In this document: positions 7,139 through 15,100 of the stretch, piece after piece
Layout of the letters: each line of letters starts with the position of its first letter
Numbering within the stretch: position 1 is the stretch's first letter
Assembly: GCA_910585565.1 (NCBI GenBank)
Contig: CAJUFC010000184.1
Location: forward strand, 1-27,045
Source: an uncultured Eggerthellaceae bacterium
Lineage (GTDB): Bacteria > Actinomycetota > Coriobacteriia > Coriobacteriales > Eggerthellaceae
Direction: 5' to 3'
Length of the DNA stretch: 27,045 bases
Program-made: the position numbers and the translations under genes
The notes under the pieces: generated by a model
Told to the model about the DNA's origin: nothing
The model's input: only the letters and a program-made list of their open reading frames with translations
Databases searched by the model: none

Positions 7139-9199
7139 CTACCCCTGCTGTTCCTGTTCTGCCAAGCGAGCCTCTAGCTGCTCGTTCAGGTCGAGCCACT
7201 GCTCTTCGGCGGTCGCCAGCTGCTGCTTGAGCCTGCCGTGCTCGGCGATTATATCGCTGGATGCCGCCTCTTTCGTATAGAACTCCGGATCAGACATCAT
7301 CTCGAGAATCTCGTCAAGGCGGACGCTCCATGTCTCCATGTCGGCGTCCAGGCGGTCGATCTGCTTGCGCAGGTCCTTCGTCACGGCATGGCGCGCGTTG
7401 CGGGCCTCGGCCTCGGCGCGCTTTTGCTCCTTGGTCTTGGGAGCGCTGCCGCGCGGGCGCGTCAGCTCGCCGTCCTTGGAGGATGCGCGATGGTTGTTGA
7501 CCGTGATCTTGGTGGCCTGCTGGCCGCCCGGACGGCCTGACGTCGCGCTGGCGTCGAAGATGTCGTCAATGACCGAGCGGTCGCCAGGAGGCGCGCCCTC
7601 GAGCTGCCCAGACTTGAAGAGGTAATAATCATAGTCGCCCGCGTAGTCAGTGATGCGTCCGTCAGCCACCTCGACGATGCGGTTGGCCACGTTGCGAATG
7701 AGATGGCGGTCGTGCGTGATGAAGAGCACCGTGCCCTCGAACTGCTGGAGCGCCTGCTCGAGGATGTCCGCGCTCGAGATGTCCAGGTGGTTGGTCGGCT
7801 CGTCGAGGCACAGCAGCGGGCGCGGCGCCACGAGCATCTTGGCCAGAGCCAGGCGCGACTTCTCGCCGCCGGAGAGCACGCTCACGCGCTTGTCCACGTC
7901 GTCGCCGCTGAACAGAAACGCGCCCAGCAGCGAGCGCACCTGCGAGATGGGCCACCCTGGTGCCGCATGGTCGAGCTCCTGGAACACCGTGTTGCCCGCG
8001 TTCAGCTCCTCCAGCTGGTGCTGGGCGTAGTAGGTCAGCGACACGTGCACGCCGTACTCGATGTCGCCCGCATCGGGCGCCAGCACGCCGGCCACCATCT
8101 TGAGCAGCGTGGACTTGCCCGCGCCGTTGGGGCCGACGAGCGCCACCTTGTCGCCGCGCCACAGCGAGAAGTCGACGCCGTCATAGACGACGTGGTCGCC
8201 GTAGCGCTTCACGAGGCCCGTCGCGCGCACGACTTCGTCGCCCGTGCGCGGAGGCTGCTTGAAGTTGAAGTGCACCGTCTTGCGCTCGTCGGGCACGACA
8301 ACGCGCTCGGCCATGATCTTTTCCAGCTTGCGCAGGCGGTCTTGGGCCTGCTTGGCCTTGGACGCCTTGTAGCGGAACTTCTCCACGAACGCCTCAAGAT
8401 GCGCGATCTCCTCGTCTTGGCTCGCGCGCGCCTTCTTCAGCATCTCGATGCGCTCCTCGCGCGCCTTGAGGTACTTCGAGTAGTTGCCCTTGTAGAGGAT
8501 GACCTCGCCGTTGGCGATCTCGGCCACCCGATCGACCATGTTGTCCATGAACGCACGGTCGTGGCTGACCACGATGACCGTGCCCTCATATGTGCGCAGG
8601 AAGCTCTCGAGCCACCGGACCGACTCGAGGTCGAGGTGGTTCGTCGGCTCGTCGAGCAGCAATATCTCCGGATTGCGGATGAGCAGCTTGGCAAGCGCGA
8701 TGCGCATCTGCCAGCCACCCGAGAACTCGGTCGTCAGCCGCTCGAGGTCGCCCTCCTTGAAACCAAGGCCGAACAGCACCGAGCGCACCTTCGACTCGAG
8801 GGTATATCCGCCCAGCATCTCGTAGGCGTCCCGCGCGCGGCCCACCGCCGCCAGCGCCTCGTCCGAGGCGTCATGAGCCAGCCCACGCTCCAGCTCGTGC
8901 AGCCGTCTTTCGGCTTCCAGCACCTCTACCTGGGAGGACAGCACCTCTTCGAGCACCGGCGCCTCCCCCATCTCAATGGCCTCTTGTTCGAGGTATCCCA
9001 CGCGCGCGCCGCGCGCCGTCAGGATGCGCCCATCGTCGGGGAAGTCTTTGCCGGAGATGATGTTGAGCAGGGTCGTCTTGCCCGCGCCGTTGGGACCGAC
9101 GAGCGCCAGGCGGTCGCCCTCTTCCAGCTTGAAGGTGACGTTCGAAAAGAGCTCGCGGCCGCCATAGGACTTGGAGATATGTTCGGTCTGAAGAATCAT
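7139..9199 (-). CDS. ABC-F family ATPase (YdiF/Uup-like ribosome-associated factor)
   Basis: Soluble tandem-ATPase protein with no membrane segment, so not a transporter. ABC-F proteins bind the ribosomal E site and relieve stalled translation or protect against antibiotics. Domain 1 has Walker A GPNGAGKT (35-42), signature FSGGWQMRIALAK and Walker B LLLDEPTNHLD (near 183). A basic linker rich in Lys/Arg (FVEKFRYKASKAKQAQDR) follows. Domain 2 has Walker A GPNGAGKS, signature LSGGEKSRLALAK and CLDEPTNHLD. The tail (from about 560) holds a Gly/Ser/Lys stretch and a C-terminal coiled coil, as in YdiF/Uup. The length of 686 aa is at the long end. ATG 9199 has no Shine-Dalgarno sequence but a -10 nine bases upstream, so it is probably leaderless. 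It heads the minus-strand gene block. Confidence 0.93.
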   Translation of the reverse strand: MILQTEHISKSYGGRELFSNVTFKLEEGDRLALVGPNGAGKTTLLNIISGKDFPDDGRILTARGARVGYLEQEAIEMGEAPVLEEVLSSQVEVLEAERRLHELERGLAHDASDEALAAVGRARDAYEMLGGYTLESKVRSVLFGLGFKEGDLERLTTEFSGGWQMRIALAKLLIRNPEILLLDEPTNHLDLESVRWLESFLRTYEGTVIVVSHDRAFMDNMVDRVAEIANGEVILYKGNYSKYLKAREERIEMLKKARASQDEEIAHLEAFVEKFRYKASKAKQAQDRLRKLEKIMAERVVVPDERKTVHFNFKQPPRTGDEVVRATGLVKRYGDHVVYDGVDFSLWRGDKVALVGPNGAGKSTLLKMVAGVLAPDAGDIEYGVHVSLTYYAQHQLEELNAGNTVFQELDHAAPGWPISQVRSLLGAFLFSGDDVDKRVSVLSGGEKSRLALAKMLVAPRPLLCLDEPTNHLDISSADILEQALQQFEGTVLFITHDRHLIRNVANRIVEVADGRITDYAGDYDYYLFKSGQLEGAPPGDRSVIDDIFDASATSGRPGGQQATKITVNNHRASSKDGELTRPRGSAPKTKEQKRAEAEARNARHAVTKDLRKQIDRLDADMETWSVRLDEILEMMSDPEFYTKEAASSDIIAEHGRLKQQLATAEEQWLDLNEQLEARLAEQEQQG

Positions 9200-9208
9200 A
9201 AGTGGACA

Positions 9209-9214
9209 ATTATA
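9209..9214 (-). promoter_or_regulatory. -10 element for ABC-F gene; leaderless start
   Basis: The minus strand reads TATAAT, nine bases before the ATG at 9199. Initiation about seven bases downstream of a -10 would begin only two or three bases before the start codon. There is no Shine-Dalgarno sequence in between, so a leaderless mRNA is the natural reading. No convincing -35 is seen. Confidence 0.6.
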
Positions 9215-9248
9215 ACGCCAGCCCGCGCAGAACGGCTACGCTCTCCCG

Positions 9249-9254
9249 TACAAT
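9249..9254 (+). promoter_or_regulatory. Possible -10 element for the carbonic anhydrase-like gene
   Basis: TACAAT in the divergent intergenic region, with no clear -35 at 17-18 bases. It would give a 5' leader of about 100 bases to the ATG at 9360. An in-frame ATG at 9270 sits just after it but lacks a ribosome binding site. Confidence 0.35.
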
Positions 9255-9359
9255 GAGGCACCAGACACCATGAAGGCACATTGCGCCGCACTCTGCCGCG
9301 CTTGGCTGCGCCTTGTCGCGCAGTCGCACGCTATGCGCCGCGCTTGGAAGGAGACGCCC

Positions 9360-9866
9360 ATGACGTACTGCTCGCCCACCATCGACCCCACCGCGAACGT
9401 CGCCGCATCCGCCCTCGTCATCGGAGACGTCGAGCTCGCAGCCGACGTGACCGTGCTGCACAACGCCACGCTGCGCGGGGACTGCAACGGACGCATCGTC
9501 GTCGGAGCCCAATCCAACATACAGGAGCTCGCCTGCATCCATGTGCCGCTCGACGGCGACACCATCATCGGCGAGCGCGTGTCGGTGGGGCATGGCGCCA
9601 TCCTGCACGGCTGCACGATCGGCGACGGCACGCTCGTCGGCATGGGCGCCATCGTCATCGATGGCGCACGCGTCGGGCGAGACTGCCTCATCGGCGCCGG
9701 CGCCCTCGTGACCGGAACCGCCGACATCCCCGACGGCATGCTGGTCGTCGGCTCCCCCGCCAAAGCCGTGCGCCCCCTCACCGAAGACGAGCGCGCCTCC
9801 CTCGCCATCAACATAGACGAATATCTCAAGATCGGCCGCGCCCTCAAAGAAGAAGGCCTCCTCTAG
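9360..9866 (+). CDS. Gamma-class carbonic anhydrase / YrdA-like hexapeptide-repeat protein
   Basis: Left-handed beta-helix protein of hexapeptide repeats, 168 aa. The gamma carbonic anhydrases are zinc or iron trimers that interconvert CO2 and bicarbonate, though many YrdA/PaaY relatives have weak or unknown activity. Repeats run from about residue 12 to 130 (NVAASALVIGDVELAADVTV, and so on). Three histidines sit where the metal ligands are expected: His61 (ACIHV), His78 and His83 (VGHGAILHG), with the 5-residue spacing of the archaeal Cam enzyme. RGD at 39-41 (TLRGDCN) matches the conserved Arg/Asp that tie subunits together. ATG 9360 is preceded by AAGGAG at six bases, and the longer frame back to 9270 looks unconserved. 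Metal binding is likely; the enzymatic role is inferred. Confidence 0.85.
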   Translation: MTYCSPTIDPTANVAASALVIGDVELAADVTVLHNATLRGDCNGRIVVGAQSNIQELACIHVPLDGDTIIGERVSVGHGAILHGCTIGDGTLVGMGAIVIDGARVGRDCLIGAGALVTGTADIPDGMLVVGSPAKAVRPLTEDERASLAINIDEYLKIGRALKEEGLL

Positions 9867-9887
9867 CTGGCCCTCAAGGCAGCTTTT
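9865..9887 (+). terminator. Weak intrinsic terminator after the carbonic anhydrase-like gene
   Basis: AGCTG (9865-9869) pairs with CAGCT (9880-9884), with inner CC/GG pairs around CTCAA, followed by TTTTCCTATTT. The stem is short and starts inside the stop codon, so efficiency is uncertain. Confidence 0.4.
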
Positions 9888-9967
9888 CCTATTTCCTCGC
9901 ATCATGCTATGCTCTGGTCAAAGCTGCATATCATCTGGCTCATCCACCGACCCTTCGAGGAGAAGCC

Positions 9968-11233
9968 GTGGGCAAGCGTGTCGTTTTTATCATAGGAACC
10001 ATCGCGTTCGGCGCCTTTGCCGGCGCATTCGCCTGGGCGTTCTTCTTCTTGATGAACATGGGCATCGGCTTTTTGTGGGGTACCGTCCCGGCGTGGCTTG
10101 GCCAAGCTGGGTTGCCGGCGCTTTTCTACCCCATAGCGTTTTGCGCGCTCGGCGGCCTCGTCATCGGGCTTTTCACCAAGCGGTTCGGCGACTACCCGCA
10201 AGACATGAACACCGTCATGGGCGAGGTGAAAAAGACCGGGCGCTACGAGTATGACCATCTGGGCGCGTCGTTCTTCGGCGCGCTTTTGCCGCTCCTGTTT
10301 GGCGGCTCCATCGGCCCTGAGGCAGGCCTCACTGGCGTCATCGCCGGGCTGTGCACGTGGGTGGGCGACCGCCTGCGCTTCATGGGGGCCGAGATGCGCG
10401 AGCTCACCGAGGCCGGCACCGCAGCCGTCATCTCGGCGATTTTCTCGGCGCCGCTGTTCGGGCTCGCCGTTCCCGTCGTGGGGGCTGCCGACGACTCCCG
10501 AGGCCAGCTCTCCGCAGGCGACATCGCCCTCGAGGTGCCCAAGGCCCTCAAGTGCGCCATCTACGTGACCGCTGTCGCAGGCGCGCTGGGCATGATGGTG
10601 CTGCTCGGCAGCATGGTCGGCTCAAGCGCTGGCTTGCCACACTTCTCCGAGATAGCCTTCGGCACGGCCGAGCTTGCGTGGGGCATGCCGCTTGCGCTCG
10701 TCGGTGCCCTTGCCGGCTGGCTCTTCTTCCCCCTCGGAGTGCTCGCGCGCAAGATCAGCAGCCTGCTCGGTCGCCATGTCGTGCTCAAGCCCGTCATCGC
10801 GGGACTGGCGCTCGGCTGCGTCGGCGTGGTGCTGCCCTTTGCCATGTTCGCTGGCGAGGCGCAAACCGAGCAGCTGGCCGAAAGCTGGACAACGCTCGGC
10901 GCCGGCATCCTCATCGCCACCGGCTTCATGAAGGTGCTGACCACCCAGCTCTGCCTCAATCTCGGCTGGCGCGGCGGCCACTTCTTCCCGCTCATCTTCG
11001 CGGGCATCTCCATCGGCTACGGCATGGCGACGCTCACGGGCATCGACCCCGTCTTCGCCTTGTGCGCCACCACCGGCGCCCTTTTGGGGGCAACGATGCG
11101 CCAACCCCTCATGGCGGCATTGCTGCTGTTCCTCGTGTTCCCCGTGAAAGGGGCGTTCGTCTTGCTCATAGCCGCCACCATCGGATACGCCATCCCCGTG
11201 CCAAGCAGCTGGCTCGAAGCCAATCAGCAATAA
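9968..11233 (+). CDS. ClC family chloride channel/antiporter-like membrane protein, atypical gate motif
   Basis: Polytopic membrane protein of 421 aa with about ten hydrophobic segments, in the ClC superfamily of anion channels and H+/anion exchangers. GTG 9968 is chosen because GAGGAG lies five bases upstream; the frame is open far upstream (to 9281) but that part reads as non-protein. The late motif GGHFFPLIFAGISIG matches the canonical GGxFxPxxxxG helix-N block. The helix-F block reads GGSIGPEAGLTG: Ile replaces the usual external gate glutamate of GxEGP, and an acidic residue follows the Pro instead. The early GSGIP selectivity motif is not evident. This places it in a divergent ClC branch whose transported ion cannot be predicted from sequence. 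It is co-directional with the carbonic anhydrase gene 101 bp upstream. Confidence 0.85.
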   Translation: MGKRVVFIIGTIAFGAFAGAFAWAFFFLMNMGIGFLWGTVPAWLGQAGLPALFYPIAFCALGGLVIGLFTKRFGDYPQDMNTVMGEVKKTGRYEYDHLGASFFGALLPLLFGGSIGPEAGLTGVIAGLCTWVGDRLRFMGAEMRELTEAGTAAVISAIFSAPLFGLAVPVVGAADDSRGQLSAGDIALEVPKALKCAIYVTAVAGALGMMVLLGSMVGSSAGLPHFSEIAFGTAELAWGMPLALVGALAGWLFFPLGVLARKISSLLGRHVVLKPVIAGLALGCVGVVLPFAMFAGEAQTEQLAESWTTLGAGILIATGFMKVLTTQLCLNLGWRGGHFFPLIFAGISIGYGMATLTGIDPVFALCATTGALLGATMRQPLMAALLLFLVFPVKGAFVLLIAATIGYAIPVPSSWLEANQQ

Positions 11234-11235
11234 CC

Positions 11236-11850
11236 CTAGTCCTCCCCGAGATCTTCGGTGCGATAAACGCCATATCCCTCATAGCCATAGCTTGCGTCGA
11301 TGCCCTTCATGTAGACATCTCGGTTGTCAACCTCGCGGGTCAGGGCGGCCTTGATGAGAGCATTGATTTCGACGTCCTTGACAGGGCTGCGCTCCATCGC
11401 AAGCAGATAGTCTTGCTTGTCCACGTGGCTCCAGTCCACGACAACGCCCAGCTCGCGCTTGAGCATCTGGTCAAGCCAAATGCGCATACTGCGCCCGTTT
11501 CCCTCGCGAAACGGATGAGCGACGTTCATCTCGACATATTTCCGGATAATCTCGTCAAATGTTGACTGAGGCATGCTCTCAATGGCCGCTACGGATGCCT
11601 CAAGGTACAGCACCGGAGCAAAGCGGAAGTTTCCCTTCGCGATGTTCTCCACGCGCAAGGCACCAGCAAAGGAATAGATATCTCCAAAGAGGCATCCATG
11701 GATGGCGCAAAGACTGTCGAAAGTGCCGGCAGGCATCTCGTCAAGAGTTCCCGACTCGAATAGCTCCAAGGCCCTTTTCTTCGACAGACGCTCCTCGGCG
11801 AGAGCGAGCTCTCGTTCGCTCGTCAACCCAAGCTTGTTCTGTAGCGTCAT
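11236..11850 (-). CDS. fic: Fic family protein adenylyltransferase, no adjacent antitoxin
   Basis: Fic enzymes transfer AMP (AMPylation) or related groups from nucleotides to hydroxyl side chains of target proteins. The 204-aa product has the full catalytic loop HPFREGNGR (112-120, His112 catalytic, Asn118 and Arg120 present). The upstream block IAKGNFRFAPV (flap region) is also present. The N-terminus (NKLGLTSERELALAEERLS) and C-terminus (MKGIDASYGYEGYGVY) resemble the E. coli-type stand-alone Fic group, in which a small YhfG-like partner is often found; none is visible here. I see no inhibitory (S/T)xxxE(G/N) helix in the protein. ATG 11850 has GGAG five bases upstream. G+C is lower than in neighbours (30 and 32 of 60 in two counted stretches, against 41-43 nearby), which suggests transfer. 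Its stop lies two bases from the ClC stop, tail to tail. Confidence 0.92.
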   Translation of the reverse strand: MTLQNKLGLTSERELALAEERLSKKRALELFESGTLDEMPAGTFDSLCAIHGCLFGDIYSFAGALRVENIAKGNFRFAPVLYLEASVAAIESMPQSTFDEIIRKYVEMNVAHPFREGNGRSMRIWLDQMLKRELGVVVDWSHVDKQDYLLAMERSPVKDVEINALIKAALTREVDNRDVYMKGIDASYGYEGYGVYRTEDLGED

Positions 11851-11866
11851 GATGGCTCCGTCATAA

Positions 11867-11899
11867 GAAAAGGCCAGCACCGGTTTCCGGTGCTGGCCT
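11867..11899 (-). terminator. Strong intrinsic terminator of tRNA-Val
   Basis: Perfect 13-bp stem on the minus strand, AGGCCAGCACCGG / CCGGTGCTGGCCT (11899-11887 with 11883-11871), AAA loop, then TTTTCTT. It lies eight bases past the encoded CCA end of tRNA-Val and only 17-20 bases before the fic start codon. Confidence 0.88.
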
Positions 11900-11907
11900 G
11901 GTGTTCA

Positions 11908-11982
11908 TGGTGGTCGCTACAGGATTTGAACCTGTGACCCCCGCCGTGTGAAGGCGATGCTCTCCCGCTGAGCCAAGCGACC
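11908..11982 (-). tRNA. tRNA-Val (anticodon CAC)
   Basis: The minus strand folds as a full cloverleaf. The acceptor GGTCGCT pairs with AGCGACC, with discriminator A and encoded CCA. The D-arm is TTGGCTCAGCGGGAGAGC. The anticodon stem TCGCC/GGCGG closes the loop TTCACAC, so the anticodon is CAC, reading GUG. The T-arm carries GTTCAAATC. It is followed by a strong terminator and preceded by a good promoter, so it is a single-gene transcription unit. Confidence 0.97.
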
Positions 11983-12013
11983 AAAAGGCGGCGTAGTGCT
12001 TCCGCGAAGCTAT

Positions 12014-12042
12014 ATTGTAGCGGCGATGAGAGCGATTCGCAA
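12014..12042 (-). promoter_or_regulatory. Promoter of tRNA-Val
   Basis: On the minus strand TTGCGA (12042-12037), a 17-base spacer, then TACAAT (12019-12014). Initiation is expected near 12007, about 25 bases before the mature tRNA 5' end. The same TTGCG plus 17-base pattern occurs at the tRNA-Leu promoter. Confidence 0.8.
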
Positions 12043-12107
12043 GGGGCACGCTCAAAACCGAGCAAACATCTCCCCGACGTCCCTACCATGCCGTCAGGAA
12101 AAGCATT

Positions 12108-12113
12108 TACAAT
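12108..12113 (+). promoter_or_regulatory. -10 element for lhr; leaderless start
   Basis: TACAAT ends six bases before the ATG at 12120, so transcription would start at or next to the A of the start codon. There is no Shine-Dalgarno sequence and no convincing -35. Confidence 0.6.
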
Positions 12114-12119
12114 GGGTCC

Positions 12120-15100
12120 ATGGAAACACCCACTGACAGCACCAGCGAGCCATTCGCCCGGCCCGAGCAGCGCAGCCGCGCTGGCGCATCCGGGTCGCTC
12201 CAGGCGACCCGCCAGACCGACCAGACGGGTCAGACGGGCCCGTCCGAAACGCCCGCTGCGACCAACACGCCCAGCCAGCCCGATGCGCTCGGACGCTTCT
12301 CCCCGGCGGTGCAATCGTGGTTTGGCGCCGCCTTCCCGCAAGGTCCGACGCCGGTGCAGACGCGTGCCTGGAAGGCCGTCGCCGCAGGCGAAAACGTCCT
12401 CGTCATCGCACCGACCGGCTCCGGCAAGACGCTCGCTGCGTTCCTGCATGCCATCGATCGGGTGATGGCCGAGAAGGCCCAGCCCACGCGCGCCTCCTCG
12501 GTGCGCATCCTCTACATCTCCCCCATGAAGGCGCTCGGGGCAGACGTCGAGCGCAACCTCGCGCTGCCGCTCGACGGCATCGCGAGCGCCATGGGCATCG
12601 CAGCCGACGAGCCTCCCGTTCGCGTAGGCATGCGTACGGGAGACACGACCGCTGACGAGCGGCGGCACCTCGTTAGCCACCCGCCCGACATCCTCATCAC
12701 GACGCCCGAGTCGCTCTACCTCATGCTCACCTCCAAGGCGCGCGACACCCTCCGCGACGTCGAGACCGTCATCGTCGACGAGGTACACGCCATCGCAGGC
12801 AACAAGCGCGGCACGCACCTGGCACTCTCCCTCGAACGACTGGACGACCTCCTTGAGACACCCGCCCAGCGCATCGGTCTTTCGGCCACCGTGCAGCCGC
12901 CCGAGGAGGTGGCGCGCTTCCTCGGAGGCATACATGACGTGCACATCGTGCGCGACTCAGGCACGCCGGCCCTCGACATCGAGGTGCGCGTCCCCGTTGC
13001 TGATATGACCGCCATCCCTCGCACCGGAAGCGCTGGTACGCCCTCTATCTGGCCGCACATCGAGTCAGCCCTCCTCGATGAGATCGAGGCGCACGCAAGC
13101 ACGATCGTCTTCGTGAACTCGCGCGGACTGTGCGAGCGGCTGACCACGCGGCTTAACGAGCTATATGCCCGCCGACACGGACTGGCAGACGACACCGCCC
13201 TCGCGAGAGGCAACGTGCGCGAAGACGCCAACACGCCTGATGGCTCCCTCGGCGTCCGCTCGGACATGGGTGGCACCTCGTCGTTCGGCATCGGCGCACC
13301 GGCGCTCATCGCCAAGGCACACCACGGGTCTGTCGCCAAGGACCGCCGGCAGCTCATCGAGTCCGAGCTCAAGCGCGGCCAGCTCAGGTGCGTCGTCGCC
13401 ACCAGCAGCCTCGAGCTGGGCATCGACATGGGAGAGGTCGACCTCGTCATGCAGGTGGCGCCGCCGCTGTCGGTGGCCAGCGGCCTCCAGCGCATCGGAC
13501 GCGCCAACCATCAGGTGGGAGGGCGCTCCCATGGCATCATCTACCCGCGCCTGCGCACCGAGATCGTCGACGCAGCCGTCGCGACCGAAGGCATGCGCGA
13601 AGGCACCTTAGAGCGCACGGTACTCGCGACGAACGCCCTTGACGTGCTCGCGCAGCAGACCGTTGCCGCGGCCTCCATGCAGCCAGACGGCATGGAGGCT
13701 GACGCGTGGTATGCGACCGTGCGCCGCGCCGCTAACTATGCCGAGCTCACCCGTGATGCGTTCGACTCGGTGATAGCGATGCTTGCCGGAGCCTACAACG
13801 TCGCCGAGCTCGCCGAGTTCTCGCCGCGCATCACCTTCGATGCCGCACGCGGTGCAGGCGGCACCATCCTGCCGCGCCCCAACTCGCAGCGCCTCGCCGT
13901 CACAGCCGCCGGCACCATTCCCGACCGCGGCATGTTCCCCGTCATGTTGCCCCAGTCCGACAGCAACGGCGGCCGCCGGCGCGTGGGTGAGCTAGACGAA
14001 GAGATGGTGATGGAGTCACGCGTCGGGGACGTGATAACGCTGGGCACGAGTGCCTGGCGCATCACCGACATCGAGCGCGACCGCGTGCTGGTGACGCCTG
14101 CCGAAGGCCGCGCGTCGCGTCTGCCCTTCTGGCACGGCGACAGCGTCGGGCGTCCCTTCGATGCCGGCTGCGCAAAGGGCGCCTTCCTCCGCGCCGCGAC
14201 GCAGGCCCTGACGCAGCCCGCCACAGCCCCAGGCGCATCCGCCGCTGATGCGCGCGCCGGCGACGCCCGCATCCCGCTCTCGCCCGAATTCGAGGCGCGG
14301 CTTGCGCGCTGCGGCCTCGACGAGAACGCACGACGCAACCTAGCCGAGCTCGTGGCCATCCAGCGACAAGCGACGGACGCCGTGCCAACCGATCGCACCC
14401 TCGTGGTAGAGCGCTGCACCGACGAGACGGGCGACTGGCGGCTCATCCTGCATTCCCCCTTCGGCAAGCGCGTCCACCTGCCGTGGGCGCTCGCCATCAG
14501 CGCTCGCATCCGCGAGACGCTTGGGTTCGACCCCGAGGCGCTGGCAGCCGACGACGGCATCATGCTGCGCATCCCCATGACAGAAGAGTCGATGCCGCCC
14601 GCAAGCGTCTTTCGCTTCGACGCGGACGACATCGACGAGATCGTCCGCCGCAACGTCGAGGCCACGTCGCTCTTCGCAGCGCGCTTCCGCGAGTGTGCCG
14701 CGCGGGCGCTCACGATGACGCCGCCCACTCCCGGCAGGAGAGCGCCGCTCTGGCAGCAGCGTATCAAGGGAGGCCAGCTGTTGGAAGCCGCCCGCAACAA
14801 CCCAGGCTTTCCCCTCTTGGCGGAAGCCGCACGGGAATGCCTGACCGAGGCATACGACATCGCCTCTCTCAAGCAGGTGATGCGCTGGCTGGAAACGGGA
14901 GAGGTGCGCCTGACGGAGGCAGAGACGGCCGCACCGTCGCCGTTTGCGGCTCCGCTCATGTTCGGCTACGTCGTCGAGAACCTGTACGCGGGCGACCTGC
15001 CGCACGCCGAGCGCACCTCGTCGCTGCTTGCCGTCGACCCGGCACTGCTGGGCGAGTTGTTGGGGCAGCCCGACGAGGCGGCCCTCGTGGACGAGCAGGC

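Noticed and set aside
7703..9256. Plus-strand open frame of about 517 codons opposite the ABC-F gene
   Set aside because: The ABC-F motifs are on the minus strand. The opposite reading is Ala/Arg/Leu/His-rich and featureless.
9270..9359. N-terminal extension of the carbonic anhydrase-like protein
   Set aside because: An AAGGAG ribosome binding site precedes the ATG at 9360, where family similarity begins; the extension is Cys/Arg-rich and unconserved.
11236..11990. tRNA-associated genomic island with attachment sites
   Set aside because: No integrase and no duplicated tRNA 3' end were found on the far side of fic, so integration at tRNA-Val is not supported.
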